The notes: a model not told the origin generated them from the sequence alone. A stretch of 39,695 nucleotides of DNA from Deltaproteobacteria bacterium (GCA_011526105.1 WYAZ01000138.1:1-39695), one strand, 5' to 3'; positions 17,339 to 28,076 are shown, counted from the stretch's first letter. Numbers and translations are program-made.

Positions 17339-17374
17339 ACCACCTACAGGTGGTACACTCTCCTACAGGTGGGT
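17339..17374. promoter_or_regulatory. Operator-like palindrome plus repeated half-site
   Basis: A perfect inverted repeat with 7-bp arms (ACCACCT AC AGGTGGT, 17339-17354) lies 21 bp before the ATG of the 191-aa gene. A second CCTACAGGTGG word starts 19 bp further on. The arrangement suits a dimeric repressor or activator site; the cognate regulator is not identifiable here. Confidence 0.5.
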
Positions 17375-17433
17375 ATCGGTCGGACTTAACGAAAGTTGTT
17401 CCGCTGAGATCAGGCGGTTGGCCTAGGGGGTTT

Positions 17434-18750
17434 CTAGAAGAGGCAGGCGCAATAGCCCAGGTTGCAGGCGGCGGCGGGGTTCAGCGTGCAAGTGCCACCC
17501 CCGAGGAGGGAGCACTGCTCGTAACAGAGCGGCCCCAGGAACGGGTTGTCGAAGCAGGTTGTGCCGGTGGGGCAGTCGGCGTCGCTGGCGCAGGCGCCGC
17601 AGAGCACCCCTTGATTGCCCATTCCGCCTTCACACTGGTGAGTGGCATTGCAGACACCGCCCGGGCAGTCCGCGTTGTTGCGGCAGCCGAGCCGGCAGGC
17701 CGCGGCGGGGCTCACGGTGACGTCGCAGTAATAGCCGGCCTGGCAGTCACCATCCCCGGCGGGGCATGGTCCGAGCGGCGTGTTCACGCACTGCCGACTC
17801 GTAGGCTCGCAGATCTGACCGGACTGACACAGCGAGGGGTTGTTGGTGCAGTCCTCGACCGCGCACACCATGTTCACGCAGGCCTGGCCGGACTGACAGT
17901 CGGAGGGAGTGTTGCAGGATGGTCCGTTGATGCAACGCTGGTAGCTGGGATTCGAAGGACTTCGGAGATCGCAGACCAAGCCGAGGTTCGAGCACTGCGA
18001 ATCGCCCGTGCAGGCTGCGGCCTCGACACAGCGCGTGGGGCTCGCGTTCTTGATGCAGACCTTGCCATCGTAGACGCCGGCTGCGAAGCATTCCTCGTCG
18101 GTTTGGCACTCGTTCTCTCGAACTCGGCAGACCGCCTGCGCATCGCAGAAACAAGCGCCCGCCTCGCAGCCTGGCTTGGAGTTGCAATCGTTGTCGCCGA
18201 GGCAAGACTCACCGCCGAAGCACACGCCGGTGGCGCCGTTGCACTCTGGCCGCCCGACGGGGCAGTCGTTCAAGCCGAAGCATCGGGGCGGCGGCGGGCA
18301 ACAGGTCCCTTGCGAAGAGCACACATTGTCCGGTGCGCAGTCGTCCCTCGTAGTGCAAGTGCCAGAGCAGAGGCCACCATCACCCACGCCCGCGTCGGGC
18401 GTACTGAGCGCGACGCAGGTGAAGTCGAACTGGCAGGTGGAACCCACAGCACACTCGTTGGCGTGCTGTCCGTCGCACTCGACGCAGTAGCCGCGCGTGG
18501 TGTGGCAGACCCCCTCGGTGCAGTCCGTGTCCGCCGTGCAGGGCGTGACCGCTTCGCAGAAGCCACCCACGCAGATCCCGGTGCCTCCGCAGTCCGCCAA
18601 GCTCTGGCAGGTGACCAGCGAGCTCGCGTCCTCGGTGCTGCCCGTATCTCTGCCGGCCTGAGTGGGTTCTCGGCAGGCGGTGGCCGACAGCAGCGCGAAC
18701 AGCGTGAGCGACGAGAGAAGGCGAATGCGGGCGGCTTCTGAGAAATGCAT
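17434..18750 (-). CDS. Cys-rich repeat lipoprotein (EGF/Dickkopf-like cysteine modules)
   Basis: 438-aa predicted surface lipoprotein. The start at the ATG at 18750 gives a signal peptide (IRLLSSLTLFALLSATAC); the open frame upstream to 18837 is Arg-rich and unlikely. The mature protein contains dozens of Cys in repeated modules of the form C..D.DC..G.C......C (for example PCTADTDCTEGVCHTTRGYC and SCNTPSDCQSGQACVNMVC). Such modules are frequent in large secreted proteins of myxobacteria, where they form disulfide-stabilised extracellular rods. It has no catalytic motif and may be an adhesin or matrix component. The repeated modules continue to the C-terminus (NLGYCACLF). Confidence 0.85.
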   Translation of the reverse strand: MHFSEAARIRLLSSLTLFALLSATACREPTQAGRDTGSTEDASSLVTCQSLADCGGTGICVGGFCEAVTPCTADTDCTEGVCHTTRGYCVECDGQHANECAVGSTCQFDFTCVALSTPDAGVGDGGLCSGTCTTRDDCAPDNVCSSQGTCCPPPPRCFGLNDCPVGRPECNGATGVCFGGESCLGDNDCNSKPGCEAGACFCDAQAVCRVRENECQTDEECFAAGVYDGKVCIKNASPTRCVEAAACTGDSQCSNLGLVCDLRSPSNPSYQRCINGPSCNTPSDCQSGQACVNMVCAVEDCTNNPSLCQSGQICEPTSRQCVNTPLGPCPAGDGDCQAGYYCDVTVSPAAACRLGCRNNADCPGGVCNATHQCEGGMGNQGVLCGACASDADCPTGTTCFDNPFLGPLCYEQCSLLGGGTCTLNPAAACNLGYCACLF

Positions 18751-18921
18751 GGGTTTTGGGGACCTTGGCTCTGAACGCTCGCGTTTTGCATCCGACCGAC
18801 GTCCGACCGGGCGCGCGAGCGCCGGGTGACCCATCACCCGCGAGTTTCGGCTCCGTCAACTGTCTGTTCACGCTTTCCCGCGCTGCGGCCTCGAGACCAC
18901 ACCCCTCGAGAGCCGATCCGC

Positions 18922-19542
18922 CTAAAGGACCGAGTCGGCATGCAGGAGCGCGAGCCCGTGGACCTCGCGGGCACCGGCCGCCCGCACCGCGGCGGCGGCG
19001 GCGGACATCGTGGCGCCGGTCGTGACCACATCGTCTACCAAGAGCACACGCTGACCGGCGAGCCTACCCTGGACCGAAAACGCCCCCGCCACGTTGGCCC
19101 TGCGCTCCGCGCCGCGAAGGCCGGCTTGGGAGCGTGTTGGGCGCGCCCGACGCAGACGATGGGGCTCGACCCGCGCAGGAAAGCCTCGAACAAGCTCGCG
19201 GGCCTGATTAAAGCCGCGCTCGACCAGCCGAGAACGGGCGAGCGGGATGGGAAGCACGACATCGACCCGGGGAAGCAGCGGCGCCACCTCCGCGAGCATC
19301 CTCCCCAGGGGCCTGGCCAGCGCGACCTCGCGGCCGTACTTGAAGCGAAACAGGGCCAAAGCGGCGGGGCCTCCGTACTGGAGCACCGCCCTCGCCTCCT
19401 CCAAGCCAGTGAGCGCAAAGGCGCCGGCCGGGAGCAGCGCGTCTTCGCAGAGCGCACAGAACGGCTCGCGGCCGAGCTCCGCGCACGCAACACAGCTCGG
19501 AGGGAAGAGAAAGTCGACGACGGCGCGAGCGAGCTGGAGCAC
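18922..19542 (-). CDS. comF: ComF family protein (phosphoribosyltransferase fold)
   Basis: 206-aa protein with GTG start. The N-terminus carries a zinc-ribbon-like cysteine set (CVACAELG, then PFCALC). The core has the ComF hallmarks: FRFKYGREVALARPLGRML, DVVLPIPLARSRLVERGFNQ with AREL, and the PRPP-binding loop RVLLVDDVVTTGATMSAA. In naturally competent bacteria ComF/ComFC helps move single-stranded DNA across the inner membrane; many non-competent species carry it too. It lies 9 nt behind rlmH, in one transcript with it and the HD-type gene. Confidence 0.93.
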   Translation of the reverse strand: MLQLARAVVDFLFPPSCVACAELGREPFCALCEDALLPAGAFALTGLEEARAVLQYGGPAALALFRFKYGREVALARPLGRMLAEVAPLLPRVDVVLPIPLARSRLVERGFNQARELVRGFPARVEPHRLRRARPTRSQAGLRGAERRANVAGAFSVQGRLAGQRVLLVDDVVTTGATMSAAAAAVRAAGAREVHGLALLHADSVL

Positions 19543-19551
19543 AACTCGAAC

Positions 19552-20022
19552 TCACTTGTGGTAGGGCTCGCCGCGCAGAATCGTAGCGGCGCGATACAGC
19601 TGCTCGAGCAGCACAACCCGAGCGAGACGATGGGGAAGCGTCATCTTCGACAGGGAGAGCACGAGCGTGGCGGCCGCGCGCAGCTCGGGAGCGATGCCGT
19701 TTGGGCCGCCGATGAAGAAGGCGACTTCGGCGCGACCTTCGTCCGCCCAGCGTCCCACGCGGGAGGCGAGCTGCTCGGAGCTCAGTGACTGGCCACCTTC
19801 GTCGAGGACGACGAGCATCGCGGCCTTGCCAGCAGCCTTCTCGAGTCGCTCCGCCTCGAGTGATTTCACGCGAACGAGATCCGCCTTGCTCCGTGCCGGT
19901 TCTTCTTTCACCGAGACGAGTTCGGTGGGGAAGTAGTACTGCAGCCGCGCGAGGTAGTCGTCGCCCGCCTGAAGCAAGGGATCGCTCTTGTCCTTCCCGA
20001 CGACGACGACACGAAAGCGCAC
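19552..20022 (-). CDS. rlmH: 23S rRNA (pseudouridine1915-N3)-methyltransferase RlmH
   Basis: 156-aa SPOUT methyltransferase. I start it at the GTG at 20022 (product begins VRFRVVVVGKDK), because this gives the family's usual length of about 155 aa; an ATG at 20058 adds 12 unlikely residues. The conserved blocks are present: LVVLDEGGQSLSSEQLA, EVAFFIGGPNGIAPELR, LSLSKMTLPHRLARVVLLEQ and the C-terminal YRAATILRGEPYHK. RlmH methylates pseudouridine 1915 in helix 69 of 23S rRNA as a homodimer with SAM. It is placed between an HD-type gene and comF. Confidence 0.96.
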   Translation of the reverse strand: MRFRVVVVGKDKSDPLLQAGDDYLARLQYYFPTELVSVKEEPARSKADLVRVKSLEAERLEKAAGKAAMLVVLDEGGQSLSSEQLASRVGRWADEGRAEVAFFIGGPNGIAPELRAAATLVLSLSKMTLPHRLARVVLLEQLYRAATILRGEPYHK

Positions 20023-20079
20023 GCCGCTAGGCTCGTCCGGTCGAGCGTGTTCAGGCAATCGGAACCGTTCGGAACTCGT

Positions 20080-21342
20080 TCAGATGCGCTCCGCGGCCTC
20101 GATGGCGCGAGCCAACTCACGCTGCCGACGGAGGTCCAGGGCGCGCGCGGAGCGCCAGATGACCGCGTCGAGCTCCGGGCGACCAGGTCCTTCCTTCACG
20201 AGCCGTGCCTTCGCCTGCTTGGGGGTGCCCCCCAAGGCCCGCGCTACGTCGTGGTAGATCGAGGTGCCGCGGGGCCGGGAGAGCCGCTCCGGTCGATCGT
20301 CGATCCACTGACGTGTGGGTCGAACGGCGCGTTCGAGGGCGAGGTGCAGGGCTTTGGTCTCGCCGGGCGAAAGCTCGAGCTCCGACTGAGCCGCCACGAG
20401 GAGGCTCTTCGAGGTCGAGGTCTCGAGCACGATCTGCCGAGCCAAACTGGCGGCGACGCCCCGACCGGCTTCCGCGCCCGGATCGGAGAACATCTGCCAG
20501 TACGAGAGCCCGGCATCCCGCCAGAAGCCCTCGGGGTACTTGAGCAGCCAAGCCACGCCACCCTGCATCTGCTGAGTGGAGTCGGCGAGGTCGTGAACCA
20601 GAGACTCGAGCGTCAGCACCGGCATGGGCGGATGAATCAGCAGTCGGGCGCCGCTGGACGAATCGACAAACTCGGAGCCCCACCATTCGTTGTCACCGTC
20701 GACCAGCCGCTGGATGAACCGGCTCGAGCCCAGACCGTGGTGCACGATGCATCGGTCGATGGCGCGGGCGACGTCGTCGCGTAGACGTCCCGTGGGCAGC
20801 TCGGTCGCGGCGTGGAGTGCGGCGCGGGTTCGCTCGCCCAGATGGTTCAATCCCACGCAGGTCGCGACGGTCTCGAGGCGCTCCACCTGCCTCCCATCGC
20901 GGCGCCGAACCGCATAGCGGTCTTGCCTCAAGAGATCGCCGACCGACTTGTTCAGATCGTGGATGAAGGCGGCCTCGATGGCCACCGCGAGCCGACTCGG
21001 CGCGAGCCCCACCGCCAGCCCGAAGTGAAGCACGTTGGCGTTCTGGGCGCGCACATGGCCCGCGTTGAGCGGGTCGGTGGCCGCAGGGTTCTCGGGCGAG
21101 ATGAGCGTATCGGTGAGGAAGCGATGGGCGGCCAGCGAGACCGTCCGTGGATCGCACAGCTTTCGATCGACGAGCTCCGCGTACAACTCGAGATTGCGAT
21201 CGTGCCACTCGCCCACCGTGAGATGTGCGGGGTCATCATCGAGCAGATGGCGGAGGTGCCCCTCGTGTTCACCTACCCGCGTCCAGGACGCCCGAGGCAA
21301 GACCGATGCCCCCTGCTCCAAGACCGGCGTCCGAACCGGCAT
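20080..21342 (-). CDS. HD-superfamily-like metal-dependent phosphohydrolase, function unknown
   Basis: 420-aa soluble protein. An HD-type metal-site pattern is visible: His 106, His128-Asp129 (EAAFIHDLNKSVGD), His 167, His201-His202 (CIVHHGLGSSRF) and His250-Asp251 (ESLVHDLADS). The C-terminal ~100 residues are helical and basic (GTPKQAKARLVKEGPGRPEL, RALDLRRQRELARAIEAAER). HD proteins hydrolyse phosphoesters of nucleotides or second messengers, but the substrate cannot be deduced. It is the first gene of the HD-rlmH-comF operon and is divergent from the PCMT gene across 78 bp. Confidence 0.75.
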   Translation of the reverse strand: MPVRTPVLEQGASVLPRASWTRVGEHEGHLRHLLDDDPAHLTVGEWHDRNLELYAELVDRKLCDPRTVSLAAHRFLTDTLISPENPAATDPLNAGHVRAQNANVLHFGLAVGLAPSRLAVAIEAAFIHDLNKSVGDLLRQDRYAVRRRDGRQVERLETVATCVGLNHLGERTRAALHAATELPTGRLRDDVARAIDRCIVHHGLGSSRFIQRLVDGDNEWWGSEFVDSSSGARLLIHPPMPVLTLESLVHDLADSTQQMQGGVAWLLKYPEGFWRDAGLSYWQMFSDPGAEAGRGVAASLARQIVLETSTSKSLLVAAQSELELSPGETKALHLALERAVRPTRQWIDDRPERLSRPRGTSIYHDVARALGGTPKQAKARLVKEGPGRPELDAVIWRSARALDLRRQRELARAIEAAERI

Positions 21343-21420
21343 GGCGGCATCGTACCCGGGGTTGGGGTGCCGCCCAAGGACCCCTCACACGAAGGCTTGC
21401 GGGCGGCACTGTGGTGTTCC

Positions 21421-22056
21421 ATGCTGCCCGCGGTGGGTTTGCCGTTTCCCGTAGAGAGGCTTCCCGTCGCCCTCCGGGACCCGCGCGTGCTCGAGGCCAT
21501 GGCCAAGGTACCGCGCGCGCGCTTCGTGTCCGAGGACCTCGGGGAGGAGGCAGAGGCGGACGTCGCGCTGCCGATCGGCTTCGGACAGACGATCTCACAG
21601 CCCTACGTGGTCGCCTACATGACAGCGGCGCTCCGGGTGAGTCCCGGCCATCGTGTCCTCGAGATCGGTACCGGCTCCGGCTACCAGGCGGCGGTGCTGG
21701 CGACCATGGGCGTCGAGGTCTACACCGTCGAACTGCTCCCCGCGCTGGCGGAGAGGGCGCGGCGCCTCGTCGATGATCTGGGCCTCGCTACGCGCGTTCA
21801 CTTCAAGGTCGGTGACGGCTGGCACGGCTGGCCGGCCGGGGCCCCCTACGACGGCGTCATCTGCACTGCGGCGCCCACGAGCATTCCGCCGGCGCTCATC
21901 GAGCAACTCGGCCTGGGCCGAAGATTGGTCATCCCGGTGGGACCCACGGGCGCTCAGACCCTGCGCGTCCTCGAAAAGGGGGAGACCGGTCTCACCGAAC
22001 TGCACAAGCTCGCGGTGGCCTTCGTGCCGCTCGTGCGTGCGGGTATCGAGGCCTGA
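21421..22056 (+). CDS. pcm: Protein-L-isoaspartate O-methyltransferase
   Basis: 211-aa SAM-dependent repair enzyme that methylates L-isoaspartyl residues in aged proteins. The open frame reaches back to 20812 but is antisense to the HD gene; the ATG at 21421 gives a normal-length protein. Family blocks: DPRVLEAMAKVPRARFVSED, LPIGFGQTISQPYVVAYMT, the SAM loop RVLEIGTGSGYQAAVLATMG, VYTVELLP, GDGWHGWPAGAPYDGVICTA, and a C-terminal GRRLVIPVG. It ends 5 bp from the convergent TPR lipoprotein gene. Confidence 0.94.
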   Translation: MLPAVGLPFPVERLPVALRDPRVLEAMAKVPRARFVSEDLGEEAEADVALPIGFGQTISQPYVVAYMTAALRVSPGHRVLEIGTGSGYQAAVLATMGVEVYTVELLPALAERARRLVDDLGLATRVHFKVGDGWHGWPAGAPYDGVICTAAPTSIPPALIEQLGLGRRLVIPVGPTGAQTLRVLEKGETGLTELHKLAVAFVPLVRAGIEA

Positions 22057-22061
22057 AGCAC

Positions 22062-23858
22062 TCAGCCTCGGCACTCTGCGAGCGCGGCCTCGGCGCTGGC
22101 CCTCGCAGCGGGCGTCGGCGCGCGCCCCAAGAGCTCGCGCGCGGTCTCCACGATCTTCGGGCACGCGGCGTCAGTGCCCCGAGCCCAACGCAGGAGGAGC
22201 GCGCCCAAGCTCTCATCGACAGTCTTCATTGTGGGCCTCTCCTTCGCCGCCAAGCCGAGCCAGGACGCAGCCTCCGCGAAGTCGCGGGCGTCGAGCCGCT
22301 GATTGGCGCGGATGAGATAACAGCGCGCTCGGCCCTCGCTCGGAAGCGATGAGCCCGGCTCGGCGCGGCTGGCCTCGTCCCATAGCGGCTCCGCCTCTTC
22401 ACATCGACCTGCGTCCACGAGTGGAACCCACAGCCGCTGCAGCGCCACCAGGAGGTTGTGGCGGAGGGTCGGGTCCCCGGTGAAGCGGCGCACGCCTTCT
22501 CTCAGGATCTCGACCGCCCCACGTGCATCCTTCGCCTCGAGCTTCTTCTGACCGAGCAGCGACAGGACGACGCGGCGATCTTGTTCGAGCTCTGCGCGAC
22601 GGCCCTCGCCGCGTCCGGCCGCGCTCTCCGCGCGACGAATCAGCTTCTCGACCGCAGCCTCGTCACCCGCTTTCGCCGCGTTCGACAGCGCGCGGCGAAG
22701 GAGAAGCCAGTGGTTGTGTTCGAGCGTGGCCCGGAGCGCCGTCTCGCGTTCCCCGAGCCTCTCCGCGAGCGCGGCATCCATCGCAGAGAGCGCGCTCTCG
22801 GCCTGTCCGCGCGCGCTACGCGCCCGCGCGACCTCGCCGAAAGTGAACGCGCCGAGCGCCGGACGCTCGCTCTTTAGCGCACGAATCTGGGCAAGCTCGC
22901 GCAGCCGCTCGAGGGCCTCGTCCTCTCGTCCCGCGGCGGCGAGCGCCGACACCGACCTCTCCACCACGACGCGGAGGTTTCGCGCGACGATCCTCCGGAT
23001 CTCTTCGTCCTCGGGCTCAATCTCCGCCATGCCGAGCAGCGTTCGAAAGCTGCGCTCGAGGCGTGAGGGATCCTCCGAGAGCGCATCCGCAGCCGCGAGT
23101 TGGGAGACCAGCGCGGCACGTTGGTCACGCAGCACCGCACGCATCTGGGCGTCGGGAGCGAGGGCTTCACCTTGCTGAAAGAGCGAGGCGGCCATGGTGA
23201 GATCACCCTTCTCCTGCTCGAGCGATGCCCGATTCACGAGCATCGCGGCGACGAGAACCCGCGTGTCGACCCGAACCCCGCCCTCCGGCACGAGCACGCG
23301 GGCGTCCGCGGGGGAGAAGCCCGCTGCGACCTGGGCCAAGATACGCTGACTCAGCTCGGCCGAGGGATCAAAGCCCACCGGCGAAGTGGTCTCGACGACG
23401 AGCGGCGCGGAGACCCCTGGGATCCTCACCAGCGTGCGAGCGTGTGTGGGGAGGAGCTCGCCCAGGGCGTCCACGCCGATCTTCTCGGCCGCGAGGTTGT
23501 ACAACACGGAGGCCGAGACGCAGTTGTAGCGGCCGTGTTCGAGCACGTCGCGCAGCGAGGTGGCGCGAGCGTCGTAGGTCTTCAGCGGGCCACCGGGACC
23601 GTGGAGCCGCGCGAGCAGGGCTTTCGCCTTCTTCTCGGGGAATCGAATGCCCGCGAGATCGCGAATCCAGGGAAAGGCGAAGGCTTCGAATCGATCGCGC
23701 GCCGCGGCTCGAGCCTCGGGCGGGTAGCCGCTCGCTTCGAGCGCGAGTCCCACGAGGTCCTCGTACATCACGGGCCTCGCCGTCTCGCTCGGGCGCTCGG
23801 GCGCGCCCGAGGCACAGCCGACCGCGGCAAGGATCGTCCAAAGAGGCGCGGACCGCAC
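22062..23858 (-). CDS. Lipoprotein with transglutaminase-like domain and TPR-like helical repeats
   Basis: 598-aa predicted lipoprotein. The GTG at 23858 has an AGGA site and yields a signal with a good lipobox (TILAAVGC); the frame upstream overlaps the divergent gene. Residues ~25-200 contain a SirB1/transglutaminase-like segment: GRYNCVSASVLYNLAAEKIG (candidate nucleophile Cys), THARTLVRIPG (His) and VVETTSPVGFDP. The remaining ~400 residues are Ala/Arg/Glu-rich helical hairpins typical of TPR repeats (ERAL, LEQDRRVVLSLLGQKKLEAK). It could be an envelope assembly factor or peptidase-like scaffold. It is divergent from the beta-rich exported protein gene, with only 58 bp between the starts. 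Confidence 0.8.
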   Translation of the reverse strand: MRSAPLWTILAAVGCASGAPERPSETARPVMYEDLVGLALEASGYPPEARAAARDRFEAFAFPWIRDLAGIRFPEKKAKALLARLHGPGGPLKTYDARATSLRDVLEHGRYNCVSASVLYNLAAEKIGVDALGELLPTHARTLVRIPGVSAPLVVETTSPVGFDPSAELSQRILAQVAAGFSPADARVLVPEGGVRVDTRVLVAAMLVNRASLEQEKGDLTMAASLFQQGEALAPDAQMRAVLRDQRAALVSQLAAADALSEDPSRLERSFRTLLGMAEIEPEDEEIRRIVARNLRVVVERSVSALAAAGREDEALERLRELAQIRALKSERPALGAFTFGEVARARSARGQAESALSAMDAALAERLGERETALRATLEHNHWLLLRRALSNAAKAGDEAAVEKLIRRAESAAGRGEGRRAELEQDRRVVLSLLGQKKLEAKDARGAVEILREGVRRFTGDPTLRHNLLVALQRLWVPLVDAGRCEEAEPLWDEASRAEPGSSLPSEGRARCYLIRANQRLDARDFAEAASWLGLAAKERPTMKTVDESLGALLLRWARGTDAACPKIVETARELLGRAPTPAARASAEAALAECRG

Positions 23859-23916
23859 GCGCAGATCCTGGCGCTCACCACTTCCAAGGTCCACTGGAAA
23901 TGTGACAGGAAGGAGC

Positions 23917-24816
23917 GTGCGTCGAGCGCTCCTCCTGTTCGTGCTCGCATCCACAGCTTGGCCCGGTAACGCCGCCTCCGCCGGTGCCCTGTCTGCGCAG
24001 CTCCTCGAGCCTCGACCCGAGGCCAGGCGGGATCTTCTGGTGACGATTCGCCTCGACGATGAGGCGAAGGTCGTCACCGCCGCGAGCCTCGAGATCCGGC
24101 ACGCGGGCGCTTCCGAGTGGCACCGCTACGACGCCGAACGCGCGGGGTCGAGCTTCGTGGTCACGATCCCTGCGAAGGAGATCCCGGCCGCGGGCACGGA
24201 GATCGAGCTCCGGGCCGAGCTCTTCGGAAAACGAGGTGGCCTCCTCTTCGAGATCGCTCACGACGAGCCGGTGCGCGTGCGAGTGCGAAGCAGCCCGGAA
24301 GCGCGTGAAGAGGACCGCGTTTTTCGCCCTGAAACCCACGTGGACGCAGGCGAGGCCGAGAAGACCGGGGTCTCTGCGCTCGTGGCGGTGGACGGACGCA
24401 TGAACAGCCGAGCCCGAGTCCGCGCCACGCTCGGGGTGAGTTTTGCGCTCTCGGCTGGGACGGAGCTGGGCGTGCTCCTGTCGGTGGGGCCGGCGTTCGA
24501 GCCACCCGCTGCTCTGGTCTCCGGCGGACCGGTCGTGTTTGGACCCGAGCTCGCGATCCGTGGGTGGGCCATGCGCTCACCCGCGGCGCTGGGCGCGTAT
24601 CTCGAGCCCTTCGTCGGCGGGGATCTCCGTCTCCCCGGCTTCGATCCCTACGCCGGGCTTCGCGTCGGGATCGTCTATCCGTTTGAACCCACGCTCGCAC
24701 TCGACCTCTCGCTCGGGGGAAGCGCGAGCGTCTCAAACGCGGTCGGGGTGAACGAGCCAGCTGAGCTCGGGTTCGGCGGGCAGCTGCGGATTGGGGTACG
24801 ATTCCAAGAACCGTGA
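23917..24816 (+). CDS. Exported beta-rich, outer-membrane-like protein
   Basis: 299-aa protein. The frame is open from 23902, but the GTG at 23917 has an excellent AGGAAGGA site and begins a clean signal peptide (RRALLLFVLASTAWPGNAAS). Residues ~30-140 form an Ig-like beta region (ARRDLLVTIRLDDEAKVVTA, SLEIRHAGASEWHRYDAE). Residues ~150-300 alternate polar and non-polar in strands with Gly (GELRIGVRF-like ending GGQLRIGVRFQEP), as in outer-membrane barrels. No family is recognised. Its stop overlaps the GTG of the PEGA lipoprotein, so the two are coupled. Confidence 0.78.
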   Translation: MRRALLLFVLASTAWPGNAASAGALSAQLLEPRPEARRDLLVTIRLDDEAKVVTAASLEIRHAGASEWHRYDAERAGSSFVVTIPAKEIPAAGTEIELRAELFGKRGGLLFEIAHDEPVRVRVRSSPEAREEDRVFRPETHVDAGEAEKTGVSALVAVDGRMNSRARVRATLGVSFALSAGTELGVLLSVGPAFEPPAALVSGGPVVFGPELAIRGWAMRSPAALGAYLEPFVGGDLRLPGFDPYAGLRVGIVYPFEPTLALDLSLGGSASVSNAVGVNEPAELGFGGQLRIGVRFQEP

Positions 24817-25673
24817 GAGCGCTTCTCATCACGCTCGCTCTGATCTCCGCCTTCGGATGTCGCGCAAAGGTCGACGCCGAGGGCAATCCGATCGAAGTGG
24901 CGCGAGTTCGCCTTCGCACCTTTCCCACCGGCGCGCGCGCCTGGATCGACGGTGAGTTGAAGGTCGAGTCCACGCCGGCCACCTTGATCTTGAAGCCCGG
25001 TAAGTATGAGCTGAAGCTCCAGCTCGAGGGCGCGGAGCCGATGACCAAGGTGATCGAGGTCTCCGCCGGCGACGTGACGGAGCTCGAGGTCAAGGTTCCC
25101 ACCCCAGCACCATCGACCCTCACGGTACTGTCGGACGTCGAGGGCGCGAAGGTTCGAGTGAATGGCTACACCCGCGGCTACACTCCGCTGCTCGAGGCGA
25201 CGACCAAGCCCGGCCCCCTCGACATCACCCTGACGGATCCGGTGACCCACAGGGCTCGCTCCATCCAGTCCGAGCTCCTCATCGGAGAGAAGAAGGTGAT
25301 CGAACTCTTCTTCACCGACGTGATCTCGGCCGAGTTGCCCGACGCGGGGCCTGAAGCCCCGCTATCCAAGCCGCCACCCACCGGGCTGCTCACCTTGGGT
25401 CTGAAGCCCGACGGTCGCGTCTTCGACGCCAACACCGAGGCGAAACTTGGCGACTCACCGCTCGTAGACCTCGGAATCGCCGCCGGAACCCATGAGCTGC
25501 TGCTCGAGTCCTTGGACGGACAATACCGGCGAATCGTCGAAATCGACGTGGAGGCCGGCAAGACCGCCGTCTACCGGTTCCGGCTCCTGGAGGCGGACCG
25601 TGTGCCCGGTTGGGTCGCCCCCAAGGACGCTGGATCCGGTGCCGATCGCGCTCCCCCCGATCCCTTGCGCTGA
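24813..25673 (+). CDS. PEGA-domain lipoprotein
   Basis: 286-aa predicted lipoprotein with GTG start inside the preceding stop. The signal ends in ALISAFGC (Cys 16). Three PEGA-type beta modules follow: VRLRTFPTGARAWIDGELK through LILKPGKYELKLQLEG; LTVLSDVEGAKVRVNGYTRG; and a C-terminal one with VDLGIAAGTHELLLESLDG. PEGA domains are surface-layer-like beta folds frequent in myxobacterial envelope proteins. The C-terminal tail is Pro/Asp-rich. The upstream partner is the beta-rich exported protein; a joint envelope role is inferred from coupling only. Confidence 0.85.
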   Translation: MRALLITLALISAFGCRAKVDAEGNPIEVARVRLRTFPTGARAWIDGELKVESTPATLILKPGKYELKLQLEGAEPMTKVIEVSAGDVTELEVKVPTPAPSTLTVLSDVEGAKVRVNGYTRGYTPLLEATTKPGPLDITLTDPVTHRARSIQSELLIGEKKVIELFFTDVISAELPDAGPEAPLSKPPPTGLLTLGLKPDGRVFDANTEAKLGDSPLVDLGIAAGTHELLLESLDGQYRRIVEIDVEAGKTAVYRFRLLEADRVPGWVAPKDAGSGADRAPPDPLR

Positions 25674-25712
25674 CGCTTGCAGACCTCGGGAAAGTGCTGT
25701 TATCCAGCGCAC

Positions 25713-27313
<1,601 letters not shown>

Positions 27314-27317
<4 letters not shown>

Positions 27318-28027
27318 ACCTCATCGACTTCGGACCCCTCCGTGCGCGAGTCACCGGTGGCACGGATGGACGCGGCGGCGGCAACGGCCCGGTGGTCGTG
27401 CTGTGTCACGGCTTCGGCGCGCCGAGCGACGATCTGGTCCCGCTCAGCGGCGCGCTGTCGGTGCCCCGCGCGGTTCGTTTCGTCTTTCCGGAGGCGCCCC
27501 TCGGACTCCCGCCGGAGTACTTCGATGGTCGCGCTTGGTGGCCCATCGACATGCTGAAGCTGCAAACGGCGCTCGCCAGCGGCGCCATTCGCGATCTCTC
27601 TCATGAAGTCCCGGAGGGCCTCGCGTCCGCCACGGAGAAGCTCGATGGCTTCCTCACCGAGATCGAAGCCCGGCTGGGGGTCAGCAGTGACAAGTTGGTG
27701 CTCGGCGGCTTCTCTCAGGGCGCGATGGTCAGCACGAATCTGATCCTGCGAGGTCAGCGAAGGATCGCTGGGCTCGTGATCATGTCCGGCACTCTGCTCG
27801 CAGAACACGAGTGGACCCCGCTCATGCCTTCGCGGGTCGGACTCCCGGTCTTCATGAGCCACGGCCGCTACGACCCCATCCTCCCCTTCGAGTTGGCCGA
27901 GGACCTAAAGACACGCTTCGACAAAGCCGGCCTGAAGGTGGAGTGGGTGCCCTTCAATGGGCAGCACGAGATCCCCAGGCCCGCGCTGGCCGGGCTCTCC
28001 GCCTTCATCTCAGCCCAGACCGGCTGA
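27314..28027 (+). CDS. Phospholipase/carboxylesterase family alpha/beta-hydrolase
   Basis: 237-aa cytosolic hydrolase starting in the stop of the sigma-54 activator (ATGA). Family marks are the oxyanion region VVVLCHGFGAPSDD, a nucleophile elbow GGFSQGAM (Ser 134), Asp 187 (SHGRYDPILPF) and His 218 (NGQHEIP), which form a full triad. Relatives hydrolyse carboxylester bonds of lysophospholipids or short esters. Coupling to a regulator is unusual; joint expression is suggested but no substrate is visible. Confidence 0.92.
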
Positions 28028-28047
28028 ATGCCCGGCTTAAATCGGGC

Positions 28048-28076
28048 TTGACGCACCGGGTCATCCCTCCTATCAC
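28048..28076 (+). promoter_or_regulatory. Sigma-70-like promoter for the small lipoprotein gene
   Basis: TTGACG (28048-28053) and TATCAC (28071-28076) are spaced by exactly 17 nt, 25 nt before the GTG at 28102, with GGAGG at 28093-28097. Matches are 5/6 and 4/6 to consensus. Confidence 0.6.

Noticed and set aside
20812-21420. Upstream extension of the isoaspartate methyltransferase frame
   Set aside because: It overlaps the HD-type gene on the opposite strand. The protein is full-length and normal from the ATG at 21421.
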